This document shows positions 34,146-45,857 of a stretch of DNA of 64,000 bases, one piece after another. The translations under genes were made by a program, and so were the position numbers. How positions within the stretch are numbered: the stretch's first letter is position 1; the number at the start of each line of letters is the position of its first letter. The notes beneath the pieces were generated by a model that saw only the letters and a program-made list of their open reading frames with translations, did not search any database and was not told the DNA's origin. Origin of the DNA: Stenopsyche tienmushanensis (taxonomy: Eukaryota > Arthropoda > Insecta > Trichoptera > Stenopsychidae); contig WACJ01000188.1 in NCBI GenBank assembly GCA_008973525.1, positions 620,001-684,000 of the forward strand, written 5' to 3'.

Positions 34146-34396
34146 GGAGAACCGAAAGTATTCGAAAATTTTGAGACCTTATGTTTTTGTCCAGACAAAT
34201 TCATCTCAAATCTATCTCTTTTTCGAAAAAAAGTCCCAATTTCAACCTCAAAGCCCGGATTGACTATAAAAAGGGTTATTTTATGCATATAGTGGTATAT
34301 ACGGAGAACAATTCTCTATGAATTAATGAAACCGTTAGAAAATATATTAATTAATTTGAGCTTTTTTACTCAAATTTTGAATACTTTCGCGGTTTC
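34146..34396. mobile_element. MITE with 28-bp inverted ends
   Basis: Left end 34,146-34,175 ('gaaccgaaagtattcgaaaa') and right end 34,370-34,396 are inverted copies with about three differences, enclosing about 195 bp of noncoding AT-rich DNA. No second copy was found in the window, and the target duplication is unclear. Confidence 0.5.
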
Positions 34397-34399
34397 CAT

Positions 34400-36730
34400 T
34401 TACGCGATTTTGTTTCTACGTCATTTTATATTGATAAATATTTATTAATACATATTATTTCTCTAAAAAATATTAATAAAGTGATGTGTTCATAGTAAAA
34501 AATAGGCTTTAAGAGATTACATGGGTTGTGAGGCTAAAAAAAAAGGATATATTTTTTTTTCAATATAATAAAAGACATATTTTATTCAAACTTTAAAGCA
34601 TATAAAAGAGCAACACTTCAACAGTATTTTATAAAATTTTCATTTAAAAATGTTGAAAATTCAGCCTTTGAGACTTGATTTTTGGAGATTATTGCGATTG
34701 GCATGATAATTCATGATAATTTTTATGAAATCAAACATATAAGTATTTTCTGTTAAAAGATAAGTACATCTCTTTTTTACGGTTTTAATTGGAGAAATAT
34801 TATTGATATTTATATGTTCAGTTATTAGATTAGATAAACTGCTCAATATGATCTTATTGAGTTACTAGAAAAGGCTTTCTAAAGTACATAGAATCAAGTC
34901 CCTCATAAAGTCTATGATGACTTTGCGATTTTAAAATAGGAAAGCTTTCTCTTTTCGAGATATACCTTTCCAGTTCAATGAATTCAAAACGATATGGAAG
35001 ACAACAAGGGTACGTTGTTATCGTGGCGTTATCCTTCGACTGCCATCTTTCAATCCATAGTTCCTTATGTTTGGCCTGTTCTATCACTATTTCATCCCCA
35101 AGTCCTGGGTAGAAATCATAAACTGAGCTATCTGTTTAAATTCAAGCTAAAAACAAGCTACATACGCTTATATTTAATCAATACAATTCGTACAACATTT
35201 TTTATTCAACATATGCGAATCAAAATACATTTTTAAGAAAGCAGATATTTTAAAGAAAAACGGAAGCACGGAAAACATCAAATAATTCATTTGCGTAGTA
35301 GATTGATTTATATAATTCATATTGAAAGACTCGTGGGCGGTTATATCGAGGGGCCTGTTGTCATCTCATATATAAGACTTTTCATTTTATCCATTTTTTT
35401 ATTAGGTATTGCGAATTTTTCCTATATTATTAGGCAGTATTTGCGTACATTCGAACATAAATATTTATTAAAGTCATAACATAAAATTTCTACGCCGTAA
35501 ACGAAGCGAAGACATAAAAGCCTTTCCTTTTTTATTCTATTCCATCATACTTTGGCGAGCATTAACGTATCGCTTATAAAACATGCACCACGCCAAATGG
35601 ATGATGAAATTTGATGGCTTTCGGGAAATTAATGTCGGATTTGAGACGATATTATTGCACATAACGAGCACTTAAATCTTACCCGACAAGGGTGACCGTG
35701 TCGAGTGCCGACTTCGTATGTCTTAGAATTTGGGGAATTTCATTATGAAAAGGACATGTGTGCCGGCGAGGTATTCCCCGCTTCTTTCCGGGAAAGTCCG
35801 GAATATTCCAGCATGTCCTCGGGGCAACATCCCACATCCTGGCCAGATTATTAACAAAGGGGCATCTTAGGCGATACACCCTTCCGTCTTCGCCTTGTAC
35901 GCAACAAAAATACTTGGACCGCCCGAAAAATATAATTGGATGCTATTTCCAAAAATAAATTGTAACGGAAAAGACTGGATAAATTGCAAGCCTATTAGCT
36001 TCTTGGGAGTCCATGAGGTATCATCACATCAGCAGTGAAGTAAATTGTTGGTTTTTCAACCGTGGGATAATTTAATAAATACGTTATGCCGATTGCTCGA
36101 CATTTTATTTATCGTCTACGCCTGCAAAAAAACAAATTAAATCCTAAACGTGTTCTGTCGTTCATCGCAGCTGACTCATTCGTCAGGACCATCGTCTATT
36201 CGTTCCGACGCAAACAAGCCGACGAACACAACCGATCTCTTTACATCAAAAGGGATCGAATACTACTTTTTTATTGCTGCTTTCAAATTGTTCTGGAACA
36301 TTTAAGACGTCGTTAATGGCGAACAATATATTTGAAGCCTCGTCGTGCAGAAATACTTATCGGCGCGTTTTTTTGCTTTATACGACGCCTTAATGTTTTC
36401 TTTTAAGGCAATTTAAGAATAATATTGTGTTATATGTTTTAAAAGCTTTCAGCGTCGTTGAAAGCTTCTCTAGACGCTTCACGTCGATACGTTTCGAGCA
36501 AACTTAATATCTTCAAATACAACTCGTGTCGATACAAATTTAATACATATGAACGTGACATATTTATTTTCTGATGCAATATGAGATTCAATTGTATGTA
36601 TATGTAATTGCAATCATTTAAATTTATAAAAAGCTTTTTATAATCAAATAATGTGTCTTTTATATTGAATTCAGTACAATCTCCAGGTTTGTGTATCACA
36701 AAAACGCATAGAAGAAACGGCGACGCGACG
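34400..36730. other. Unassigned spacer
   Basis: The longest blank stretch here. It has frames of 60-80 codons on both strands (34,661-36,316) and no motif I recognise. Confidence 0.42.
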
Positions 36731-36734
36731 GAGT

Positions 36735-36898
36735 CAGGGGAGTCGTCGGTTAGCCTTGACTGCGGGAGGTCGTCCCTCCTGCAGCCAGATCCCGATCCAT
36801 TCGTCGAACAACATCACGGCCCGATAGAAGAACGGACCCGTGTGCTAGCGCGGCCATCCCGATGAGCACGTGGGGGCGGAGAACCGCCTCAACGTTAC
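36735..36898 (+). mobile_element. LTR fragment with conserved 3' edge
   Basis: GC-rich relative to its surroundings. Contains 'ggttagccttgactgcggg', 'gaagaacggacccgtg', 'gagcacgtgggggcgga' and ends 'ctcaacgttaca', the LTR edge that precedes the primer site elsewhere. Here the primer site is absent, consistent with a solo or 3' LTR. Confidence 0.5.
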
Positions 36899-36904
36899 AC
36901 AACA

Positions 36905-38128
36905 ATAATTAAATTATCATTTATATATTAATATATTAATATATAATTTCGCTACTCACTCATAAATTCTCTCCTCTGTGTGTCTATTTTTTGAATATTA
37001 TTCATATTTTCTTAATATTTTTTTTTAACATGAACTCTATAAATCTGTGGTTAAACTCATTATTTTGCATATTTAAAAATATTTTCTTATAAAAATAACT
37101 TCGAAGCATTATTTTTTTTATTTCGGTTTTGGTTTCGTATACATTCTAAATATTTATATCGGCTCGGTTACGATTTTCGTTCCGAGGAAAATAATGGTTT
37201 TAAATAAAAGGAATAAAAATAATGTAACGCTGTAGCTGGGGGCCACGTTATTCAGACGCGAAAATCGCGCCCTTTTACTATTTGTGGACGTATATTCGCA
37301 CAGCCAAATATGCACAATAACGTCTTTTGTCCCCCTTTTTGTCCGTCTTTTTGATCCCCTATTAATTACAACCTACTTCTTGACATATCCCTTGTGTCCA
37401 ACGGGAGTCACCTGTGTTTAAATGTTAAAGAAAACAAATATTTTAAAGAAAGTTAGAATGACTTTTGCAGATTCAAAAAATTAGGTCAGACTTGGATCAA
37501 TACGACCCATTTGATCTATTAATATTTCCAATTGTAATATGGCAATAAATATAGACTCAATAGGCAATTAATGCTCTTATTGGATAATAAATCCAAATCG
37601 AATTCGATTTTGTTAGATCAAATATTAGCGACGTCATTAGGGGGTGGTTTCCTCCATACGTCTTTAGGTTCGATTTATTCATTTGAAAATTTAATTCCGA
37701 GCCAGAATAGAATAGTTTCCGTCCGTTTCGCTTGACACTATAAAGTAATAAAATTTCCTCCCCTGATTTTATATCAAGTCGGGATAGAATCCGGACTTTA
37801 TTTGAGCTCTGAACTTTACAAAGTTCCTGATGAAAATTGGGGCCGGAGCTGTAGAATTGACGATTTCGACCAGCGGAATTCATTTGAAGTTACAAATAGT
37901 TGGACGAAAGTGTCGATTTAGAGCTCAACGAAGTGCAACCGACTTTTATGAAATATTTTTTGCGGTGGATTTGCATAATACGCACATTACCCCGGAGCAT
38001 ATTTATCCATAATAAATAGCCCATCAAAATCATGAACCCTTCTTTCAGCAGAGGCGACCTTTTTAACGATACATAAAACGTGTGGATCGTAAAAGAGGTG
38101 TTAAAAATGTACCATGGACAACTCTGAA
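36905..38128. other. Unassigned spacer
   Basis: AT-rich to about 37,130, then mixed. A 108-codon minus frame (37,557-37,880) is unrecognised. Confidence 0.42.
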
Positions 38129-38131
38129 ATA

Positions 38132-38294
38132 CAGTCAACCCTTCTATAGCGTTGAAATAGGGACCATGCTATGGAAACAAAAGGCTTTCGTGTTTAGTTT
38201 ATTAACAAGTGCATGTGACTAAGACTAAGTATTTTACCCGATGCTTATGTAAAAGATGCCACAAAAGAAATGGACGCTATAGGAGGGTTGACTG
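38132..38294. mobile_element. MITE T, copy 1
   Basis: 163 bp with inverted ends cagtcaacccttctatagcg and its near-perfect inverse (gctataggagggttgactg). The left flank is ta. The same element occurs at 47,281 and 52,230. The interior has no reading frame of note. The CAGT end and TA flank suggest a pogo/Tc1-mariner derivative, by layout only. Confidence 0.68.
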
Positions 38295-38299
38295 TGCTT

Positions 38300-39025
38300 C
38301 AACATGGCGTCAATTTAAAGCAAAAATTCCACACCAAAAAACATTATTTCGTCCATTATTACAAAAGCGCTTTCTTTATGAGGCTTTTCGTATTATCCAT
38401 CGTGCCTAAATGCCACATCGTTTGTGGAAGACGTCAATCGATCCCATTTTTTTCGCTTATTCCTCCCTGATTTCCAAAAGCATTAAGGATGCTCCGAGTT
38501 AAGTGTACCGAAAGTATCCTGACCGATCCTTTGTATTCACACTCAATTTACTTTCCACTGCCATACCACTCGAACTGGAACATCTTCATAGTTGTCCATG
38601 GGCGAAATTAATCCAATCAACCAACAACAAAGGTCGACCGGGCCGTTGAATTCATTATAAAATATCAATTTTTCGAATGTCATCCCGACCACTTCCCACT
38701 GCATCAATTATCCGGTAATTGTCCTCCGGTTATCCGTTGATTAATTGATAAAATCAATCACCATTAGCGATCTATTATCCAATTAGCGATAACGAATACA
38801 CACAATGGCCGCACAGAGAGCCATCGAACTGCGCTTGTGTTGATACAACCGACGTCATTATTACTAAAAACACTCTATTATTTACTTTTAATCAACGATG
38901 CATTTCTAAAATGTTTGTGTTTGTGTCTGTCGTCGTTTATTTGTGGTTTTTCATCTAAGTGCATGATGTAGATTTGTTTTACACATTGACCAACATAGCG
39001 TATTAATACGGGATAAAACTATGTA
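38300..39025. other. Unassigned spacer
   Basis: Mixed composition, with no recognised feature. Confidence 0.45.
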
Positions 39026-39029
39026 TCTT

Positions 39030-39295
39030 CATAAAAAGGCGCCAAGCTGTTTGGCAGTCTGCAATAGTGAACGTTCACCGTGAAGAAAAAATTACGTCGC
39101 ATATTGGCTATAAAATTGGACATGAGAATGCTGTGTGCAAGGCGAGTAACGCGTTTGCTCACAATTAACTTTGCGTCATAGATGGAACATGGGTCCATCA
39201 CTTCACATCTGAGACAAAGAAAAATTGAGGCTCTCCTCTGATTCCGCTATTCTGGAGCATTCCAGCCTGCTTACAAAAGTGCACAACAAGGTGCA
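39030..39295 (+). pseudogene. mariner transposase remnant
   Basis: Across frames it reads DMRMLCARRVTRLLTIN near 39,118-39,168, then DGTWVHHFTSETKKN and a stop at about 39,181-39,228: the first catalytic block with DETW changed to DGTW, Asp kept. Sequence after the stop resembles 1,345-1,400 rather than a normal mariner continuation. A non-LTR tail lies 70 bp downstream in inverted orientation. Confidence 0.7.
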
Positions 39296-39364
39296 ATACC
39301 AAATTTAAATATCCATATCCACGAGGTCGCTCAATCTCAACTTCGTAATATATATTTTAAAAAA

Positions 39365-39572
39365 GCCATATTTGGCGTGAGTCAGTGCTGTATTCTTGCT
39401 ACTTGGGTTGCTTCCGTGATCTTAATGATCATATAAGGCCCCCGAGTATGTATTTTTTGCCAAAAATGCTGAAATAAAGATGGGAGCGGCCATAAGCTAT
39501 GTGTGCCCAAGCGGTCCATTTTTCGGATCATTGACACGACGAATAAGCGTCTCGTACGTGGAAAATCGGTCC
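39365..39572 (-). pseudogene. Non-LTR C-terminal tail, copy 9, with 3' UTR
   Basis: Minus strand reads 'RRLFVVSMIRKMDRLGTHSL' in the long frame (39,382-39,609), while the family frame gives GTHSLWPLP...FWQKIHTRG and YMIIKITEATQVA with shifts. The 3' part 'ctgactcacgccaaatatgg' matches that of copy 6. The knuckle itself is missing. Confidence 0.68.
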
Positions 39573-39829
39573 CAAAGTAGGCGAAAAAATTTCCATTCTC
39601 TGGTAAACTCATGGCGTTACTTTTTTTGGAATGTCTGTTAGATAATTTTCATTGATTATTTTCGAAAAGGAAAAAAAAATCAACGGCGATTATTATGCAA
39701 ACTTATTACAACGTTTGAGAGTTAACGTTCAAATTGCTTCCTCATGCACTCTATTCGCCAGATTTAATTAGAAACTTGAAAACATAACTCAACGGTAAAA
39801 GATTTGCCAATAATGAAAAGGTGGAATCG

Positions 39830-40036
39830 GCGAAAAATAAAGCGCTATAAAGCGCTTTTCGCAATATTGAGAATATTTGGATGTGTAGGGGTAACTTTAC
39901 AGCCTCGATATTCAAGTATATGATGAGTCGCAAGATTCCGATTTACTAATCTCCGCACTCAAAATGCGAGAATGCTCTTTCTGTATCACTCGAATCCGAA
40001 CGCATATATGCGCGATTACTCATCAGTGGGTTAAGA
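39830..40036 (+). repeat. Dispersed repeat H, copy 2
   Basis: See 31,225. It ends in 'actcatcagtgggttaag'; a similar 'actcatcaaagagttaa' ends at 48,412, so the family may terminate at TTAA. Confidence 0.48.
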
Positions 40037-40039
40037 AGC

Positions 40040-41025
40040 TCGACGTTTCTAACTATAAATAGGGTATGGAAGTTATTGAGACTTCGTTGAGGAATAAAAA
40101 TATATTTTTAAAAATATAAATCGATTTATTTGATTCAATTCGGATTGAATGCAATAATTTCCATATAATCTGGGAGACTTTGGAGCATTGAACAATTTAG
40201 CTTGTACAGTAGAAAATGGCTTAAATGCTCATTTCGAATTAAGGCCGCTTTCATACCCTCAAGAAAATTAAGATCTGACCATTTCGACCCTATCCCTTTA
40301 TGCGTCGTAAGACTTTCATTAGTTCGTCGCCGGCTTTATAAGATTTCTCTATTTCGACGTAATGAGCACTTAAAACAAAGTCGCACACTCGGAGCGCCCA
40401 GTCCGCAGAGTGTTAAATCAGTTGTTATTTATTTTCCGTTTTTACGCCGGCGTATATTTTATAGGGACGTCGTTCGCATAATGCACACAATTTTGGCTTT
40501 ATGACTCCCCCAGCTCATCTTCTTCGACGCAGTCGATTTTTTGGTGCTTACCCTTCAAATCTATTGTTTTCCCACTTTTTTGTACCCGGACAAATTTATG
40601 ACCACCAGGGGCTGTATGTTCACCCCCAAGGAGATCTTCGGAGAATTTCCCTACTTCCCTGCGAGGATAACGACTTCGTAGGAATCGTGCCGAATAGATT
40701 TCATGGTCTTGGCCGACTCGATGAAATTTTATCAAATTCGCCCGAATCAAGTTTATTTTCTAAAGTTTTTAATGAAAATGTAAAAATCAGATAGATCAAC
40801 CCCAATGCAATTTTTCTACTTAAGAAACGTCGTTTGTCACAGTCCTCCATAACTCACTCAAACGAAATGCATTATTCATTTCCAGCGATTTTCTCTTGTT
40901 CTCGCCGGATAAACTTTATGCAAACAAATCTGCATTCCAGTGACATTTTAGCGATTTATGGCTTAGCTTTGATATTTTTGGAAGCATTTAGAATCAGTAC
41001 TCTTACTTGTGTGCAGACTACTAAA
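40040..41025. other. Unassigned spacer with two opposed open frames
   Basis: At 40,500-40,790 both strands are open (97 codons plus, 83 codons minus). Neither translation is recognised, and there is no start context or splice signal to prefer one. I do not call a gene. Confidence 0.4.
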
Positions 41026-41029
41026 TTCA

Positions 41030-41562
41030 AAATAATAAAAAACACGCATTTTTTATGCGAATTTAAAGTTATGCGGTTTTCAAAAATAATGGAACCTATC
41101 CCTTATTTTTCTATAATATAAATATTTCTATAGGAATAAAACTTTCTTATGCGAATACATATTAAAAAAAGTCATGATCTTTATAAAAATGATTTCGCAT
41201 AAAAAAAATCTAAAATTAACACTAGTTACAACCGTTATAATGTGAACGAAATTGTTTTTAAATCTGGCAACTCTTCTCAAAAGCTTAAAAATTGCATTCG
41301 TATTTTTATCGAGTAAAATAGACTTTAGTAAAATAATTCTGAGATAAATATGTATTGAGTTTTTATTTATATTGATTTTTTATAAACTTTTTTTTTATGC
41401 GATTTTTTATACATTTTATCACATTGATTTGAAGTTATGCAATTTTCAAAAATAATGGAACTCTCAGTTTTCTATGTAATTCAAGTCTTTTTTTATGCGA
41501 ATTTTTTATATGCGACTCCTCGTGGAACGCATCCATCGCATAAAAACAGACCTAAATATATA
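41030..41562 (+). repeat. 'Tatgcgattttt' repeat, plus orientation
   Basis: Three partial units: 41,040-41,110 (aaagttatgcggttttca then 'aataatggaac'), 41,140-41,215, and 41,380-41,560 (aaagttatgcaattttcaaa, then 'tatgcgactcctcgtggaac'). The last is the inverse of 24,690-24,900. No protein is encoded. Confidence 0.52.
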
Positions 41563-41564
41563 CT

Positions 41565-42120
41565 AATCATTTCTTAAATTTATTGAATCCACCATAATTA
41601 ATAATTTAATAAAAATACAGGCTTTTTAATAAGGACGTTAGTTATCTCGTTATAGTCACTGATTTAACGCTTTTAGAATTCTTCATTTGGAGCTAGCTTA
41701 AATGGCAGTTCTATGCGTACAAACTGCAAACAATTTATGTCAACAAATTCAGTAAATTCAGCCAGATTTATGTGACAAAGTTAGACTCCAGAATACGTGC
41801 AATCAAGCAGAGCCGTGGCGGACATTTGAACGACATTACATGTACTTCATAATTAATGCCATAAGATATTCTTTAAAATAAAAATCGAATAGTAAAGCTT
41901 AATTTTGTATAAGAATTCCATAATATTTATCTAAATGTATGAAGCCTTATATGATAATATAACATGTAATTTGTCACACATAGGGTTTTAAGATCAATAT
42001 CATATTACACTTAAGCTTAAAGTCATTATGTTTTAAATTACGATGTAGTCTTTAAAGTAATCCTTTCATAGGCTAAGATTATCGCCATCGATATTAGTTA
42101 AGTGCGTTTGCTTCTGTTGC
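41565..42120. other. Unassigned AT-rich spacer
   Basis: No supported feature. Confidence 0.5.
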
Positions 42121-42124
42121 GTAG

Positions 42125-42330
42125 ATAACGTGGAGCGGAGGCGCTCGTGGGTCCGTTCTGCTCTCGGACCGCTATGTGGCCAAGCGGATACATGGACGTC
42201 AAATAGAAAGTCTCGCGTCTTAGATAACTTCTTTATTAATCATAAGAGAGAGAGAGAGTTTGCCGCTAAAGGACGTTCTCCCGCGTTCAAGGCTACCCGA
42301 CTACTCCTCACCGTTAAATTGACACATTGC
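42125..42330 (-). mobile_element. LTR fragment, minus orientation
   Basis: The minus strand reads 'gtcgggtagccttgaacgcg', 'gagaacgtccttta', a GA run, 'aagttatctaagacg', 'agcagaacggacccacgagc' and ends 'ctccacgttat'. It covers most of the LTR landmarks seen at 27,835 and 36,735, so it is the most complete LTR copy here. Confidence 0.55.
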
Positions 42331-42334
42331 ACTT

Positions 42335-43445
42335 CAAGAAAAACATTATTACATTCAACAGATTTAATTCGCCAGATTAACAGCGTCAGTGCTTCCATAA
42401 TAACGCTTGAAAATCCATATATGAATATTTGATGATCAAATAAATTTATTTTACAATTGACAGAAAGATGTTTTCGTTTTTATCTTTTAGAGTGTGAAAG
42501 TTTTCAATTGTGGCAAGTCGAAAAGCTTTTATATGTTCGACATCGGTGCAAATGGTGACGTTGCGTGACACTCACCACCCCTCAAATATCATCGGCTTCG
42601 ATTTCAATCCACAATCTCCATTATTCATGAGCGCGCATTAGATTCGACTATACAATTATTTAAATGCTTTTCAGACTGCGATACAAATTTTCCGATGATC
42701 GGGAAAACAAGAGTAAACGCTGGAAAGTCTCTGACACGGAGCACGGTTCGGAATTCAGCGATGCAAATTCGAGATGATGATATTCATCAGCGTTTCGAAT
42801 GGATAAAAACGAATTACTCGAGTCTGAGTGAGATATCAGATTTGAACTCCCCGGGATTTATAGGCACATTAGAGGAATGAGCTCGGAGTGGATGCAAAAC
42901 ACTCTCCCGGATTAATTCGGGACATGTAAGCATTTCACGTTTAAAGAGGCGCTCTGCCGTCTTCAGCAATCTAATCAGGATGCTTCCTGTCGCTGCTGAC
43001 AACACCAACATTCATCGCCGAATTTCGACCCATTTTTGACGGGGAATATCCTCGCGACAGACGTCTGGAGCTGACTCATAAATCAGGCGGAGCCTTCGCG
43101 AAACTTCCGTAGGCAGGTGGATTATTCCCTGAGAAATTAATCTCTTAAAATCCCCATTTAAAGCGAAGCAATCTCGCCGAGCGACAATATTTCAGGTCGA
43201 ATTAATCGCCAGCAAAAGCGCTGATAACTTGCATTTTGGCGTCCATTCAATTTTAAAATCTCATCAAATACTGCTTCAAGGCAGTCAACACATCGACCGC
43301 TAAATTCTTTGATACAAACAAAGTATGCTAATACTGCAGAATTAAAGTACATCTCGAAATCAATACAACCAATATGCGTCAACATGGTGCATCCGCTAAA
43401 CGTCTTGCAAAACAAATTCTGCACACAAATGATAATTATTCTAAT
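42335..43445. other. Unassigned spacer
   Basis: Mixed composition. The 130-codon minus frame (43,158-43,550) overlaps repeat E and has no recognised domain. Confidence 0.42.
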
Positions 43446-43449
43446 TCGA

Positions 43450-43562
43450 AAACCTTTGCTAGTGTGTACGCAATAACTCGCCAAAGTTTCATTGCAATCG
43501 AATAAATTGTATAGGAACGTATACAATACATACATACGACAAACATTCATTTTTTAATACAC
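43450..43562 (+). repeat. Dispersed repeat E, copy 3
   Basis: Carries ataactcgccaaagtttcat at 43,473-43,492, exact to the copy at 5,534, followed by 'ttgtataggaacgtatac' and 'cgacaaacattca'. Confidence 0.6.
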
Positions 43563-43739
43563 AGATGATCTATTTATTGAGTTTTTTCACAAATTGCAAT
43601 TTGAATATCGATTTTTTTAATTATTAATTGTTTGGGATTTGTTTGCATCCACTTGATTTAAAAAAAACGAATGCTGTTAAATCACATGACCTTTCGGTCT
43701 TTCACTTTTTAGTTTAACAATAATACATCCAATTCATCT

Positions 43740-43855
43740 CGGTGAGCAAATGGGGACGGGGAGTGTCCCGGAGACTCTGCCACGAGAGTGCCCTCGCTCC
43801 ACGTTACACTGGTGTCAGAAACATCGAATCGTTAATATGCCGAGCTCTCCGCAAT
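43740..43855 (+). mobile_element. LTR 3' end, primer-binding site and leader
   Basis: 'gagtgccctcgctccacgtt' and 'acactggtgtcagaaaca' are followed by 'atcgttaatatgccgag'. This is the clearest LTR edge plus leucine-type primer site plus leader in the window. Sequence after 43,860 does not encode gag. Confidence 0.58.
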
Positions 43856-43859
43856 GATG

Positions 43860-44735
43860 ATAATAAAACAAAGATAATGGCTCTGGTAATATGATCTTTA
43901 GCTTCATATTTTTTAAAAATTAGCACCAATGAGCAAATTATTGAAAAAAATAAATTATTTACTGAAACACTCCTTAATAATTAATGTAAGGTCAAATACT
44001 TGGCATTCGGTGTACAATACGCTTTGTCGAAAGGTCCTGAACATTATGCTAGGTGTCGTAATACGTTTTATTGGGCCTAATCAAAAGGGCCCGTCCTTGA
44101 AAATCCAATAGGTTTATCCACGTGATGTATCGCCACGTGGCACCGAAGGGGTTCACATGTGCCAAAATTGATTAGGGCAATAATTCGAGATGTGTCATGT
44201 GCGGCGGAGGCAAGAATTGCGGCTAATCAAGTTATATGACAAACTACGTACGAAGGAGTCGCAGGTTGTACGTTAATGGTCTCAGTTTTGGGGTTTATTG
44301 GCACGAGACATTTCGCCGCTGCGATCCGCGCCCCCTTCCTGAACGGGGGCGAAGGGCGCATCCACTAATTGCACCGCCCGGGGCGACGCCACTGGATACA
44401 TCCGAACTGTACGCTTGATTAGAAACCAACATATTTGCGCACCAGTACCTGGGACTGATTTTGATTAAACCTGTCGCCATTACTACTAAATGCTTCGTAA
44501 GCCCCCTCGGACGACTGGGGGTGATTCCTCAAACGGTGCGGGGGCCAACCGGCTCCATTACCCTTTGCTCGCTTGACTCCCGCTGCAAATACTTCCACTT
44601 GTCTTCTGAATATTACACATACATTCATGCTATATTATCCTGCGATTATTCTTCTCAAATAGACTAAATATTACTTATACTTAAGTTCCCCACTTTATTT
44701 TGTATACGCGCATGATTAAGATATGGTCACGTAGG
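43860..44735. other. Unassigned spacer
   Basis: Contains a GC-rich patch (44,310-44,400) open on both strands, and two 'cacgtg' hexamers at about 44,120-44,140. No gene recognised. Confidence 0.42.
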
Positions 44736-44739
44736 GGAA

Positions 44740-44952
44740 AAAGTTCAACCGATAGATTTGACCGCGGGAAGACGCATTCGTCCCGCGGACTCTCCAGTGG
44801 TCTCGCAGCTGAGATCACTCTCTCCGATCATATTGGCTTTCTGCGATCCGCTAACGAACAAACCCGCGTGATGCTGTTTATATTGAAGCGTACGCATCAG
44901 TCTGAGAGCTCTACGACCCAGAAGTCTCACCTCAACGTAACAACATCAAAAA
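44740..44952 (+). mobile_element. Possible LTR fragment
   Basis: Has 'gaccgcgggaagacg', 'cgtcccgcgg', 'gagatcactctctc' and ends 'cacctcaacgtaaca', resembling the LTR landmarks at 36,735-36,895. Strongly diverged, hence the low score. Confidence 0.33.
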
Positions 44953-44954
44953 AT

Positions 44955-45382
44955 CAATTATTTTTAAATAAAATATGTTTGCCAATTCACCAAAGCTTAT
45001 TACTGCAGTATAGAAGCATTTATTATCGTGATGAAATATTTAGATACATTTTCCCTTAATACATGAAGCTTCTTATAAATTAAAAGATAATTATATATTC
45101 TTGAAAGCCAACCGCTTAATTCAAATTCGGTCTTCCCTCACCGACATTGGCTGGATTTCCTAGTTCCCGTATCAATGCGACCGCGATCGACGATTTACGT
45201 TACCGCTAGGGGAAGTGGGATTAAGGGATTCGTGATATGGAATACACTATTCAATTTAACTCAAGATTTACATTTAAATCGTAAATTAATCAAAAATATT
45301 AGTATTGCGATTTTTGCATAATGCTAAAACTTTTTATTTAATATTTAAATTGTGCATGTGTACTGCATAAATTTGAATCTGT
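44955..45382. other. Unassigned AT-rich spacer
   Basis: No supported feature. Confidence 0.5.
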
Positions 45383-45384
45383 CT

Positions 45385-45690
45385 GGATTGCGCGTTTTGT
45401 TGGCCATTTTTTTCAGTCACAGTAAATTCTTCCGATGGAGAGGTCATCACGCGCTCCTGCTACATCCTGTCGCAGGGTAATACCCTCGAATCCATTGAAA
45501 GCTCATGGAAATGTATGGTAGTAATGTGATGAGTCGACGATATGTCATGAAGTGGACAATCCAAAAAGAGGTGGCGGGAGTGCCTGATGACTTCTCCATC
45601 GGAAGAATTTCCTGTGTCTGAACAAAATGTTCGACAAACACGCAGTTCCAAACAAACTGACCTTTAGGATCCCCTTCTACCTGTCTCTAT
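45385..45690. mobile_element. Foldback MITE F, complete copy
   Basis: The left arm (about 45,395-45,460) and right arm (45,565-45,655) are inverted copies: 'attcttccgatggagag' on the left and its inverse 'cttctccatcggaagaattt' on the right. The centre (45,485-45,545) matches 21,280-21,330 inverted. Right of the arm, 'aaacaaactgacctttagg' also matches 47,785-47,810 inverted, so the true end lies near 45,690. Frames of 63-64 codons through it are by-products. Confidence 0.6.
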
Positions 45691-45857
45691 CCCGATACCC
45701 CATATTGGTCAGGCGGCAAATTTCGAAACAAAAAAAAATTCACCGGTGTCAGATGCTGCTGTAACTTTACTTTCTAGATGATCCTAGTATTATATATGTT
45801 TTTATGCTATATAGGGTCAACAAAAACACCCATTATAAGAATTTAAATGGGCTTACA

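Noticed and set aside
34854..35087. Possible coding repeat shared with 63,091-63,348 (minus strand)
   Set aside because: A short 'caaaacgatat' match and similar spacing only; protein similarity is too weak to call.
40499..40794. Opposed open frames on both strands
   Set aside because: Neither is recognisable; simultaneous openness suggests composition rather than coding.
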